Source: Prevotella sp. UBA2756 (lineage in GTDB: Bacteria > Bacteroidota > Bacteroidia > Bacteroidales > Bacteroidaceae). Taken from it: 64,000 nucleotides of DNA. The stretch is from positions 67,238 to 131,237 of the forward strand of contig DEJE01000016.1 in the NCBI GenBank assembly GCA_002353205.1, written 5' to 3'. Below the pieces are notes generated by a model. The model did not search any database. It was not told the origin of the DNA and saw only the letters and a program-made list of their open reading frames with translations. Both the position numbers and the translations under genes were made by a program. Shown one piece after another: positions 26,622-34,708 of this stretch; positions within the stretch are counted from its first letter, which is position 1, and the number at the start of each line of letters is the position of its first letter.

Positions 26622-26739
26622 GTTGATATAGAAACCCCTGAGATATACGGAAGAATAATCTTCTCACCAGTGTTTTCCTGACTTCGTCAATGATTCACCC
26701 ATATTTTTATATTTGTACCCAAATTATAATACAGAAGAA

Positions 26740-27227
26740 ATGGAGCGTAAACTTATAAATAGAATTCGCATTATGGACAGTTTAGTATAGTGACATCATG
26801 GTGAAAAAAGTCTATTCGTTCTTTTAACGACCGTGAGGTACGCGCCGTTTGGGACGAAGAGCACGACAAATGGTGGTTTTCGGCTACAGACATTGTGCGG
26901 GCCATCAATGACGAAGAGGATTATACCAAGTGTCGTAACTACTGGAAATATTTGAAGGGCAAATTCCGCAAAGAGAGCATCGAACTGGTTAGTATCACTA
27001 ACCACTTCAAATTTGAGGCTCCTGACGGCAAACAACGTAAGGCCGATGCGCTGGATGCGGAAGGTGTGCGGACATTGGCCACGCACTATCCCAACAATCG
27101 GGCTAATGCTTTTCTCAATTGGTTCACTTATAGCGACAACAGCATTGACGGGCAAAGCAAGAAGAAAGCATACACGCTGATAAAGAGTGGTTTGCTCGAC
27201 AGTATGGAGCCAGGAACGGTGAGATAG
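26740..27227 (+). pseudogene. Broken Bro-N domain gene, probable remnant of a Bro-N/Fic fusion
   Basis: A frame open from 26805 to 27227 encodes a Bro-N (phage antirepressor-like) domain: DREVRAVWDEEHDKWWFSATDI, a WKYLK block and RKADALDAEGV. It then gives YSDNSIDGQSKKKAYTL and stops at MEPGTVR. In intact relatives I know, a Fic domain follows this linker; here it is absent. The 5' end is also broken. An ATG at 26740 hits TAG after 16 codons, and an ATG at 26798 runs out of frame at an A6 tract (26804-26809). One more A there would join it to the main frame. A -7-like TATATTTG precedes it. Likely a decayed accessory gene. Confidence 0.75.
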
Positions 27228-27312
27228 CATGATGCCTATGTTATCCAAGCTTAAGATTTTAATGATGGCAGTTTTTCTCGGGGAAAACGATGGCGGTTTC
27301 AGGAATTATTGC

Positions 27313-27535
27313 TAACTTTGCAGTGGAAAACATCTATTAGCCATTGAAAACGATGTGTGACAGCAAAGCAAAGATATCGCATAAGTTCCTCAACATCAAG
27401 GAGCTCGACCGCTTTTTGCTTCTTCTCTAACCGTCGCATAGCATGAAGCGACGAGCGGGACTGGCGCTTACCAGTCCGCACGTTCATGATATTTACTAAC
27501 CCAACAATACCTTTTTTTATTCTACTGAAGCAATT
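27313..27535 (+). promoter_or_regulatory. Tryptophanase promoter -7 box and leader with two hairpins
   Basis: TAACTTTG at 27313-27320 has no good -33 box. After the short frame at 27353-27430 come two hairpins: CGTCGC (27432-27437) with GCGACG (27448-27453), and GGACTGG (27458-27464) with CCAGTCC (27471-27477). No T-run directly follows, but a T7 run lies at about 27512-27518. The layout of short frame, hairpins and tnaA recalls tna operon leaders. Confidence 0.5.
27353..27430 (+). CDS. Candidate leader peptide upstream of tryptophanase
   Basis: The 25-codon frame begins MCDSKAKISHKFLNIKELD and ends in a Leu run. It starts about 26 nt after the predicted transcription start and lies 105 nt before tnaA. 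It has no Trp, unlike enterobacterial TnaC, whose Trp12 is essential, though KFLNI loosely resembles the KWFNI core. Length (TnaC is 24 residues) and position fit a regulatory peptide; sequence support is weak. Confidence 0.3.
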   Translation: MCDSKAKISHKFLNIKELDRFLLLL

Positions 27536-28912
27536 ATGGAACTCCCATTTGCAGAATCTTGGAAAATCAAGATGATTGAACCCATGCGCAAGAGCACTCG
27601 CGCAGAGAGGGAACAGTGGCTCAAGGAAGCCCACTACAACGTATTTCAACTGAAGGCCGAGCAGGTGTATATCGACTGTCTGACCGACTCGGGGACGGGC
27701 GCTATGAGCGACCGCCAGTGGTCGGCGATGATGCTGGGCGACGAGAGCTACGCCGGTGCGACGTCGTTCTACAAGTTCGAGGCTGTGGTGCAGCGCATCT
27801 TCGGCTTCCGCTACGTCATCCCCACCCATCAGGGACGCGCCGCCGAGAACGTGCTCTTCTCCTATTTGGTGAAAGAGGGCAACGTCATTCCCGGCAATGC
27901 ACACTTCGACACGACGAAGGGACACATTGAGAGCCGGAAGGCCAAAGCTATCGACGTGACCACCGACGAGGCCAAGGACACGCAGCTGGAGGTGCCTTTC
28001 AAGGGCAACGTGTCGCTGGAGAAACTGGAGCGCGTGCTCGTGGAGAACAAGGGCAACGTGCCCTTCATGGTGCTCACGGTGACGAACAACACCGTTGGCG
28101 GCCAGCCAGTGTCAATGAAGAACATCCGCGAGACCTGCGAGCTATGCCACCGCTACGGTGTTCCCGTCGTCATGGACTCGGCCCGCTTTGCCGAGAATGC
28201 CTATTTCATCAAGACGCGCGAGGAAGGCTACCGCGACAAGAGCATCAAGGAGATAGCCCGCGAGATGTACAGCTACGTGGATGCGATGACGATGTCGGCC
28301 AAGAAAGACGGCGTGGTGAACATGGGCGGCTTCATTGCCACCAACCGCGAGGACTGGTACGAGGGTGCGAAGCTCTTCTGCATCCCCTTTGAGGGATATA
28401 TCACCTACGGCGGTATGAACGGGCGCGACCTGGAGGCGCTGGCCGTGGGGCTCGACGAGAACACCGAGTATGACATGCTCCACACGCGCGTCCACCAGGT
28501 TCAATACCTGGCTTCGAAGCTCGACGAATACGGAATACCCTACCAGCGCCCCGTCGGAGGCCATGCCATCTTCGTGGATGCCGACAAGGTGCTGTGCAAC
28601 GTGCCGAAGGAGGAGTTTCCGGCTCAGACGCTCACATGCGAACTCTATCTGGAAGCTGGCATCCGAGGCTGCGAGATCGGCTACATCCTGGCCGACCGCG
28701 ACCCCGTGACGCGCGAGAACCGCTTCGGAGGGCTCGACTTGCTGCGCCTCTGCATCGCCCGCCGCGTCTACACCGATAACCACATGAACGTCATTGCCGC
28801 CGCCCTGAAGAACGTCTACGACCGCCGCAACGAGATTACGCGCGGCGTGGCCATCGAATGGGAGGCTCCGCTGATGCGCCACTTCACCGTGCAGCTGCGT
28901 CGGCTCGGATAA
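27536..28912 (+). CDS. tnaA: Tryptophanase
   Basis: The 458-residue PLP enzyme of the tryptophanase/tyrosine phenol-lyase family has DSGTGAMS (51-58), IPTHQGRAAEN (95-105), DSARFAENAYFIK (214-226) and the PLP-lysine motif SAKKDG (254-259). DSARFAENAYFIK and the GIRGCEIG block, with no Arg at the position that marks tyrosine phenol-lyase, favour tryptophanase. It cleaves L-tryptophan to indole, pyruvate and ammonia. The gene is single on its strand and ends at a strong hairpin. Indole made here could act as a signal; that is inference. Confidence 0.88.
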   Translation: MELPFAESWKIKMIEPMRKSTRAEREQWLKEAHYNVFQLKAEQVYIDCLTDSGTGAMSDRQWSAMMLGDESYAGATSFYKFEAVVQRIFGFRYVIPTHQGRAAENVLFSYLVKEGNVIPGNAHFDTTKGHIESRKAKAIDVTTDEAKDTQLEVPFKGNVSLEKLERVLVENKGNVPFMVLTVTNNTVGGQPVSMKNIRETCELCHRYGVPVVMDSARFAENAYFIKTREEGYRDKSIKEIAREMYSYVDAMTMSAKKDGVVNMGGFIATNREDWYEGAKLFCIPFEGYITYGGMNGRDLEALAVGLDENTEYDMLHTRVHQVQYLASKLDEYGIPYQRPVGGHAIFVDADKVLCNVPKEEFPAQTLTCELYLEAGIRGCEIGYILADRDPVTRENRFGGLDLLRLCIARRVYTDNHMNVIAAALKNVYDRRNEITRGVAIEWEAPLMRHFTVQLRRLG

Positions 28913-28953
28913 CAGATTCTGCTACCCTGAACCTCAAGGGGGCTGAAAACAGC

Positions 28954-28989
28954 AGTGCCGGAATGCTTCGATGAAAGCATTCCGGCACT
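28954..28989. terminator. Bidirectional terminator between tnaA and the arabinofuranosidase gene
   Basis: A perfect 15-bp stem (28954-28968 with 28975-28989) with a 6-nt loop lies between convergent genes. The T-run is weak on both strands. Confidence 0.7.
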
Positions 28990-29025
28990 TGTATTCTTGC
29001 GTAAGCCCACTGGGAACGAGCGTCG

Positions 29026-31548
29026 CTATTTCAGTTCCACGACGACGAAGCTGTAGGCAGGCATCGTCAGCTCGTTGCCAACGACCTGCAGTTCCTTCAA
29101 GGGCGTGATGTCCAAGCTTTCAGGCTTGCCTGTGAATCCTTCGAAAGAGGGATGCTCGGGGAGATTGAGGTCGACGACATCGAGACGGAGCGGCACGGGC
29201 AGCGCATTGACAAGGCGCAGGAAGCGACGGCCGGTCTTGCTGTCGCGCACCACACTCGAAGCCACTCGGTGTGTCACCTCGGGATCGGCATCAAGAGCCG
29301 ACGGTGTATAGCGGTCGCCGGCATAGGTTCCGAAGAGTCGCTGCGTGTGATAGCTCGGCGTGAGCGTCAGCCCGCTGTTGGTGAAATAGATCATGTCGGG
29401 GTTCCAGTTCTGGTGCTTCTCGTTGCAGAGCAGCGGAGCATAGCTTGTCATTTCCACGATGTCGCCGTTGCGCTCGATGTGACAGAGGTGCATGGCTTCG
29501 ACGAGCGCGCTCTCCACGGTGCGCGAACGCGATGCCCACTCGCCGAGGTAGACCTTCGGCGCCGTGCGGTCGTAGTCGTCGTAGTAGTGCTGGTTGTTCA
29601 GGAACCAGCCGGTGCTCTCGTAGTAATGCTCGTCGATGAGGTTGAAAAGGGATTTGTGCTCCTTGGCGAAGCGCCAGCCTTCGATATAGTCGGACGAGGG
29701 ATCGTGGAAGGGGCCTGCCGTTCCGCAGATCTGAATCTCCGGATAGCGTTCGCGGATGGCCTTGCAGATCATCAGGCAACGCTCTTCGAAGTCGGTCGAG
29801 ATGATGTCTTCGTTGCCGATGCCGATGTACTTCAGGTTAAACGGAGCCGGATGGCCGGCATCGGCGCGCATCTTGGCCCATTGGCTGGTGGCCGGGTCGC
29901 CGTTGGCCCACTCGATGAGATGCAGCAACTCGTCAATGTAGTCCGGCATGTCTTCCATTGCAATGCCTCCTTGCTGTCCGGCATAGCCCTCGGCATTGGC
30001 GGCAGAGTTCTGGCAAGGGACGCCAGCTGCCAGCACGGGCAGCGGTTCGGCTCCCATATCCTCGCACCACTGGAAATATTCGTAGAATCCGAGGCCGCGC
30101 GTCTGGTGGTACTTCCAGATGTTGAAGTCGGGCTTTCGGTCCTGCCACGGGCCCACGGTGTGGTTCCAGTGGTAGATATTGTCGACGCCCTGGCCGTGAC
30201 TCATGCAGCCGCCGGGGAAACGAACGAAGCGGGGATGCAGGGCTGCGATGGCTTCGGCGAGGTCTTTGCGCAGGCCGTGGCCCTTGTAGGTGTCTTGCGG
30301 GAAGAGACTCACCATGTCGACGGCAGCTCGCTGCTTACCTTCGGGCTCAATGACGAGCATTGCGTTGGTGCTGCTCTTCTCCGCGCGCATGGAAATCTTA
30401 TACTGGGTCCACTCTTTTCCGCGGGTCTCGATGGTATAGACCGGCGTCAGATGGAGCAGGCCGTCCTTGACCGACACCTTGAACGACTTCTTTTTCTTGT
30501 CGATATTCCGCACATAGAACGAGAAGTCGTAGCTCTTGCCAGCCTCCACGACAACGCCGTCCCAACCATTGTTCATGATGGTCTGGTCGGAGAGCACCAG
30601 GTGATGGGGGTTGTTCGGGCTGAGCGGACCGTCGGTAGCCACGGTGACACCGTCGGGACAGGTCCAGGCTGTCGTTGCATTCCACTTCTTCCCGTCCCTG
30701 TTGAAGTCCTTTTCGCAGTATTCGAAGTCGCGGTTCTGCACAAGTTCGGCATAGAGTCCGCCGTCGGCCGCATAGCTGATGTCCTCGAAGAAGATGCCGA
30801 CGAGCTTGTCGCTGATGGTTTTCTCCTGACCGCTGTTCACATAGAGCGTGGCCGTGGCAACCTTCTGGCCGCCGATGTTCTCGGTCGGCAGCTTGGGCAA
30901 CAGCTTCTCGCGGTCTTCGCGGAGCGTTTCCTTGTAGAGCTCGGCCTCGTAGCGTTGCTTGGCGTGCCATTCCATCAGTCGTTCCACCTCGTCGTCGGGG
31001 ACGGTGATGAGCTGTCCTTCCTGCTGCTTGCCGTCGACGACAGCCTGATCTTTCTTTATCTTAAACACGATGTCGGCCTTACGGTCGGTGGAGAAATGAC
31101 GGAAATCGTGGGTTGCCGTCGTCACGCGCATGCCGTTATGGGCCGAGGCATAATGCACGTCGAAGCCTTGGTCGGTCTCACGGATGACGGGACTGAAGCA
31201 TCCCTGCCCCGACGACATGCGGGGATAGTCCTGCGGCCGCCACGTGATGAGGTTGTCGCTATACACGGCGGCGAAGCAGGGAGCGGTGTCGTTCACTTGG
31301 AACACGGCGCGCCATGTGCCGTCTTTTGCCCTCAGGATAAAGGGATTATACATCCGTTTCTCCACGCCCCACGGCCCGTAGTCGGAGTCGAACAGCTTCC
31401 CGACCTCGTGCCAGGCGCCGTCGGCAGCATCGACAGCCGCCACATGGAAGCCCTGTCGCGCGTCGGGACAATAGAAGAACAGCTGTCTCTGCGCGTTCAT
31501 CACGTATGTCATCACACTGAAAAGAAGTAATAAAGGAATCCTCTTCAT
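29026..31548 (-). CDS. Alpha-L-arabinofuranosidase (GH51) with N-terminal propeller-like segment
   Basis: The 840-residue exported protein has a signal peptide at 1 to about 19. Residues 20-160 resemble part of a GH43/GH32-type propeller (MYNPFILRAKDGTWRAVFQ, FSPVI). A GH51 module follows from about 225. The acid/base is probably Glu580 in IGIGNED and the nucleophile Glu670 in VYLGEWAS. A C-terminal beta-sandwich ends it. It releases arabinose from arabinoxylan or arabinan. Residues 20-160 are too short for a whole five-blade propeller, so this is a degenerate or partial domain. It is a single gene with an exact promoter. Confidence 0.88.
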   Translation of the reverse strand: MKRIPLLLLFSVMTYVMNAQRQLFFYCPDARQGFHVAAVDAADGAWHEVGKLFDSDYGPWGVEKRMYNPFILRAKDGTWRAVFQVNDTAPCFAAVYSDNLITWRPQDYPRMSSGQGCFSPVIRETDQGFDVHYASAHNGMRVTTATHDFRHFSTDRKADIVFKIKKDQAVVDGKQQEGQLITVPDDEVERLMEWHAKQRYEAELYKETLREDREKLLPKLPTENIGGQKVATATLYVNSGQEKTISDKLVGIFFEDISYAADGGLYAELVQNRDFEYCEKDFNRDGKKWNATTAWTCPDGVTVATDGPLSPNNPHHLVLSDQTIMNNGWDGVVVEAGKSYDFSFYVRNIDKKKKSFKVSVKDGLLHLTPVYTIETRGKEWTQYKISMRAEKSSTNAMLVIEPEGKQRAAVDMVSLFPQDTYKGHGLRKDLAEAIAALHPRFVRFPGGCMSHGQGVDNIYHWNHTVGPWQDRKPDFNIWKYHQTRGLGFYEYFQWCEDMGAEPLPVLAAGVPCQNSAANAEGYAGQQGGIAMEDMPDYIDELLHLIEWANGDPATSQWAKMRADAGHPAPFNLKYIGIGNEDIISTDFEERCLMICKAIRERYPEIQICGTAGPFHDPSSDYIEGWRFAKEHKSLFNLIDEHYYESTGWFLNNQHYYDDYDRTAPKVYLGEWASRSRTVESALVEAMHLCHIERNGDIVEMTSYAPLLCNEKHQNWNPDMIYFTNSGLTLTPSYHTQRLFGTYAGDRYTPSALDADPEVTHRVASSVVRDSKTGRRFLRLVNALPVPLRLDVVDLNLPEHPSFEGFTGKPESLDITPLKELQVVGNELTMPAYSFVVVELK

Positions 31549-31578
31549 GGGTTCTTGATTTGTTTGATTTACGGCCTA

Positions 31579-31609
31579 CAAAGTTAAAGATATTTTCCGT
31601 AACCGCAAA
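31579..31609 (-). promoter_or_regulatory. Arabinofuranosidase promoter
   Basis: Minus strand: TTTG (31606-31609), 19-nt spacer, TAACTTTG (31579-31586). Exact match, about 31 nt before the ATG. Confidence 0.8.
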
Positions 31610-31667
31610 AAAAACGTTCTTTTTTCTTTCAATAACCCAATCAACCTCTCACTTCCGATGCTCCGTA

Positions 31668-31714
31668 CAAAAAATCCCGAATGGAAAGGCGTTTTGCCTA
31701 TCTCATTCGGGATT
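31668..31714 (-). terminator. Terminator of the ffh-folD-vor operon
   Basis: A perfect 11-bp stem (31673-31683 with 31704-31714) is followed on the minus strand by a run of six T. Confidence 0.82.
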
Positions 31715-31794
31715 ATCATTTGTTGTGACACAGGTGTCTGAAGGTTCACCTATTTATATAAAGGAGTCTGACCTTGAGCCCGTGGCCTGCATGT

Positions 31795-32337
31795 TCAGAC
31801 TTTCTCAATGATCTCGCGCCCGGCCTTGATGGCCTCCATGTTCAGCGGGATGAGGTGGTGATGGCGCTCGGGAAGAGTCTTCTTCAGCGCTTTCTCAACG
31901 CCCTTGTCACTCACGACGGGAGCCACCTGCAGCAGTCCGCCCAGCACAATCATGTTGAACACCTTCGAGTTCTTCAGCTCGGCAGCCTTGTCCATGGCGT
32001 CAATGCGATAGACGGTGATGTCCTGTCGCGTCGGCGGATTGATGATGCCGTAGCTGTCGTAGATAAGAATGCCGCCGGGTTTGATCTTCGGCATGAACTT
32101 ATCGAGCGACGGCTGGTTGAGCACGATGGCGATATCATACTTGCTGAGGATGGGCGACGAGATGCGTTCGTCGCTGACGATGACGGTCACGTTGGCCGTT
32201 CCGCCGCGCTGCTCAGGCCCGTAGGCCGGCATCCACGTCACTTCCTTGTCCTCCATAAGTCCTGAATAGGCGAGGATTTTTCCCATTGAGAGAACACCCT
32301 GACCGCCAAATCCTGATATGATGATTTCTTTTGTCAT
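31795..32337 (-). CDS. 2-oxoacid:ferredoxin oxidoreductase, gamma subunit
   Basis: The 180-residue protein begins TKEIIISGFGGQGVLSMGK and has MPAYGPEQRGGTANVTV, the hallmarks of the gamma domain of 2-oxoacid:acceptor oxidoreductases. This subunit helps bind CoA and assemble the complex. It is the last gene of a ferredoxin-alpha-beta-gamma set. The complex decarboxylates a branched-chain or other 2-oxoacid to acyl-CoA and reduces ferredoxin. Substrate range is not readable from sequence. Confidence 0.9.
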   Translation of the reverse strand: MTKEIIISGFGGQGVLSMGKILAYSGLMEDKEVTWMPAYGPEQRGGTANVTVIVSDERISSPILSKYDIAIVLNQPSLDKFMPKIKPGGILIYDSYGIINPPTRQDITVYRIDAMDKAAELKNSKVFNMIVLGGLLQVAPVVSDKGVEKALKKTLPERHHHLIPLNMEAIKAGREIIEKV

Positions 32338-32355
32338 GTTGTCTGTCCTCCTTGA

Positions 32356-33126
32356 TTATTCGTTTGTCTTGTCTTTGAGGTCACCCTGCGGGTAGTAGGG
32401 GAACATATTCTCGCGCAGCCACTCGTTGGCCTTCACCGGCGAGAGCTTCCATCCGCTGTTGCACGTAGAGGTTATCTCAACGAGACACGAGCCCTTGCGG
32501 GCCATATTGGCCTCGAACGCCTTGCGGATGGCCTTCTTCGCCTTGTTGATGTGCGCCACGGTGTCCACGCTCTGGCGTGTCACGTAGCAAGTACCTTCCA
32601 GCTGGGCTGCAATCTCGGGCATCTTCAGCGGATAGCCGTGTATTTCGGGATCGCGACCGTAGGGACATGTGGCCGTTTTCTGCCCGATGAGCGTGGTAGG
32701 AGCCATCTGTCCGCCCGTCATACCGTAGATAGCGTTGTTGACGAAGATGATGGTGATGTTCTCACCGCGGTTCAGCGCGTGGATGGTCTCGCACGTTCCG
32801 ATGCAGGCCAGGTCGCCGTCGCCCTGATAGGTGAACACCAATCGGTCGGGCCACACGCGCTTGATGCCCGTGGCCAGTGCGGGAGCACGACCGTGGGCAG
32901 CCTCCTGCCAGTCGATGTCGATATAGTTATAGGCAAACACGGCGCATCCCACGGGACTTACGCCGACGGCTTTCTCTTCCATGCCCATCTCTTCGATGAC
33001 TTCGGCGATGAGCTTGTGCACCACGCCGTGCGAACATCCGGGACAGTAGTGCATATTGTTGTCGTTGAGCAACGCTGGCTTCTTGTAAACCAGGTTCTCA
33101 GGAGCTATGATCTGATTGTTTTCCAT
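32356..33126 (-). CDS. 2-oxoacid:ferredoxin oxidoreductase, beta (ThDP-binding) subunit
   Basis: The 256-residue protein has the HYCPGCSHGVVHKL region and the ThDP motif GDGDLACIG followed by NITIIFVNNAIYGMTGGQMAPTT. It holds thiamine diphosphate in the complex. Only 18 nt separate it from gamma and 4 nt from alpha. No extra ferredoxin domain is fused here; that role is filled by the separate small ferredoxin gene. Confidence 0.92.
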   Translation of the reverse strand: MENNQIIAPENLVYKKPALLNDNNMHYCPGCSHGVVHKLIAEVIEEMGMEEKAVGVSPVGCAVFAYNYIDIDWQEAAHGRAPALATGIKRVWPDRLVFTYQGDGDLACIGTCETIHALNRGENITIIFVNNAIYGMTGGQMAPTTLIGQKTATCPYGRDPEIHGYPLKMPEIAAQLEGTCYVTRQSVDTVAHINKAKKAIRKAFEANMARKGSCLVEITSTCNSGWKLSPVKANEWLRENMFPYYPQGDLKDKTNE

Positions 33127-33130
33127 GGTC

Positions 33131-34213
33131 TTACATGATTTTCGTTTTCAATGCGTTCACAATCTCTTCCGGCTCGGGAACGATACCGCCCAGACGGCCG
33201 AACTGTTCTACCTTTACCTCACCGTTGATGGCCAGACGCACGTCTTGCACCATCTGTCCGGCGTTGATCTCCACCACGAGCACGCCCTTCTTCGTGCGTG
33301 CCATGTCGGCAATCTGCTTCGAGGGGAACGGCCAAAGGGTAATGGGACGGAACAGTCCCACCTTGATGCCTTCCTCGCGGGCTATCTCGATGGCTTTCTG
33401 CGCGATGCGCGCTGCCGAACCAAAAGCAACAATCATGTATTCGGCGTCGTCGGTCTGCTGTGTCTCGAAGCGCACTTCCTTCTCGCGAATCTCCGCATAC
33501 TTCTCCTGCAAGTGCAGGTTGCGCTTCTCCATCTCCTCAGGTTTCAGCTCGAGCGACGTGATGACGTTGCGCACGCGGTTCTTCGTCTTGCCCGTGGAAG
33601 CCCAGGGGCACTGCTTGATGACCTCCTCGTCGGTGCGACGGGGCTTGAACGGCGGCAGCACCACCTTCTCCATCATCTGTCCGATGACGCCATCGGAGAG
33701 AATCATGGCCGGATTGCGGTATTTGAAAGCCAGTTCGAAGGCGAGGTCGACGAAGTCGGCCATCTCCTGAACGGAAGCGGGAGCGAGCACGATGACGTTG
33801 TAGTCGCCGTTACCACCGCCGCGTGTAGCCTGGAAATAGTCGCCCTGCGAGGGCTGGATGGTTCCCAGTCCGGGACCGCCGCGCTGTACGTTCACGAAAA
33901 CGCCCGGCAGTTCAGCTCCTGCCAGGTAGGTGATGCCTTCCTGCATGAGCGCGATGCCCGGCGACGACGACGACGTCATGGCTCTCTTTCCTGCACCGGC
34001 GGCACCATAGACCATATAAATAGATGCCAGCTCGCTCTCGGCCTGGACCACAACCATGCCGGTTGTCTCCCACGGCTTCTGCTCAGCCAGCGTTTCAATC
34101 ACTTCGCTCTGCGGCGTAATGGGATATCCGAAGTATCCATCGCATCCGCAACGAATGGCAGCATGGGCTATCGCCTCGTTGCCTTTCATCAAAATTGCTT
34201 CTTGTTCTGCCAT
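33131..34213 (-). CDS. vorB: 2-oxoacid:ferredoxin oxidoreductase, alpha subunit (VorB-like)
   Basis: The 360-residue protein starts MAEQEAILMKGNEAIAHAAIRCG and has FGYPITPQSEVIE, VVQAESELASIYMVYGAAGAG, then the transketolase-like C-terminal domain. This N-terminus is characteristic of VorB-type subunits (3-methyl-2-oxobutanoate). Together with the ilv genes it could link branched-chain 2-oxoacids to acyl-CoA and reduced ferredoxin; 2-oxoglutarate is an alternative substrate. I chose 34213 as start. The longer frame to 34339 would run through the ferredoxin gene. Confidence 0.85.
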   Translation of the reverse strand: MAEQEAILMKGNEAIAHAAIRCGCDGYFGYPITPQSEVIETLAEQKPWETTGMVVVQAESELASIYMVYGAAGAGKRAMTSSSSPGIALMQEGITYLAGAELPGVFVNVQRGGPGLGTIQPSQGDYFQATRGGGNGDYNVIVLAPASVQEMADFVDLAFELAFKYRNPAMILSDGVIGQMMEKVVLPPFKPRRTDEEVIKQCPWASTGKTKNRVRNVITSLELKPEEMEKRNLHLQEKYAEIREKEVRFETQQTDDAEYMIVAFGSAARIAQKAIEIAREEGIKVGLFRPITLWPFPSKQIADMARTKKGVLVVEINAGQMVQDVRLAINGEVKVEQFGRLGGIVPEPEEIVNALKTKIM

Positions 34214-34217
34214 AGCA

Positions 34218-34451
34218 TTAGTCCTCCATACGTTTTTTGTACACTGTAATACATCCATCGGGGCACACGATGGCGCACGATGCGCAGCCGATGCAGTCGT
34301 CGGGACGCACGGCCTCCACATACGGATACCCATGGACATTCACTTTCTTTGCTGCCAGGGCGATCACGTCCTTCGGGCAAGCCACTGCACACAGGGAGCA
34401 GCCCTTGCATCGCTCGGTGTTGACCACGATGGCACCTTTGAATTTTGCCAT
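34218..34451 (-). CDS. 2x[4Fe-4S] ferredoxin, delta subunit of the oxidoreductase
   Basis: The 77-residue protein has two CxxCxxCxxxCP clusters, Cys15/18/21/25 and Cys53/56/59/63. It accepts electrons from the ThDP enzyme encoded immediately downstream (4-nt spacing to vorB). As the first gene of the fd-vorB-beta-gamma group it sets the usual order for VOR and KOR operons. Confidence 0.92.
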   Translation of the reverse strand: MAKFKGAIVVNTERCKGCSLCAVACPKDVIALAAKKVNVHGYPYVEAVRPDDCIGCASCAIVCPDGCITVYKKRMED

Positions 34452-34528
34452 AATGTTTTTCTTTTAGGTTTATTAATAAGGATTTCAGTTAAATGCCGAA
34501 GCCCCGCAAAGGGGGTCGACGGCCATAG

Positions 34529-34708
34529 TCAAGGGTTATACATATCTTTGCAATAGTAATTCATAATGTCTTCAAGCATCTGCCGCGCCGTCACGGCCGG
34601 ACTGTCGGGATCCAGCTCGATGGCTTCCATGTAGTAGCTCATGGCCTCGCCATACCTGCCCTGGCGCCGGCTTTCGTTGCCGAGCTTGTAGTATTCCTCT
34701 GCTGTCAT
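34529..34708 (-). CDS. Small TPR-like protein
   Basis: The 59-residue protein contains one clear tetratricopeptide motif: YYKLGNESRRQGRYGEAMSYY, then EAIELDPDSP, plus a capping helix. The start codon overlaps the folD stop (ATGA), so translation is coupled. It has no signal peptide or membrane segment. A 78-nt gap holding GAAGCCCCGCAAAG separates it from the ferredoxin gene. It probably mediates protein contacts; partner unknown. Confidence 0.75.
   Translation of the reverse strand: MTAEEYYKLGNESRRQGRYGEAMSYYMEAIELDPDSPAVTARQMLEDIMNYYCKDMYNP

Noticed and set aside
29152..31530. A 792-codon plus-strand open frame opposite the arabinofuranosidase gene
   Set aside because: Same effect of codon bias. 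The minus strand encodes a complete GH51 enzyme with signal peptide and promoter.
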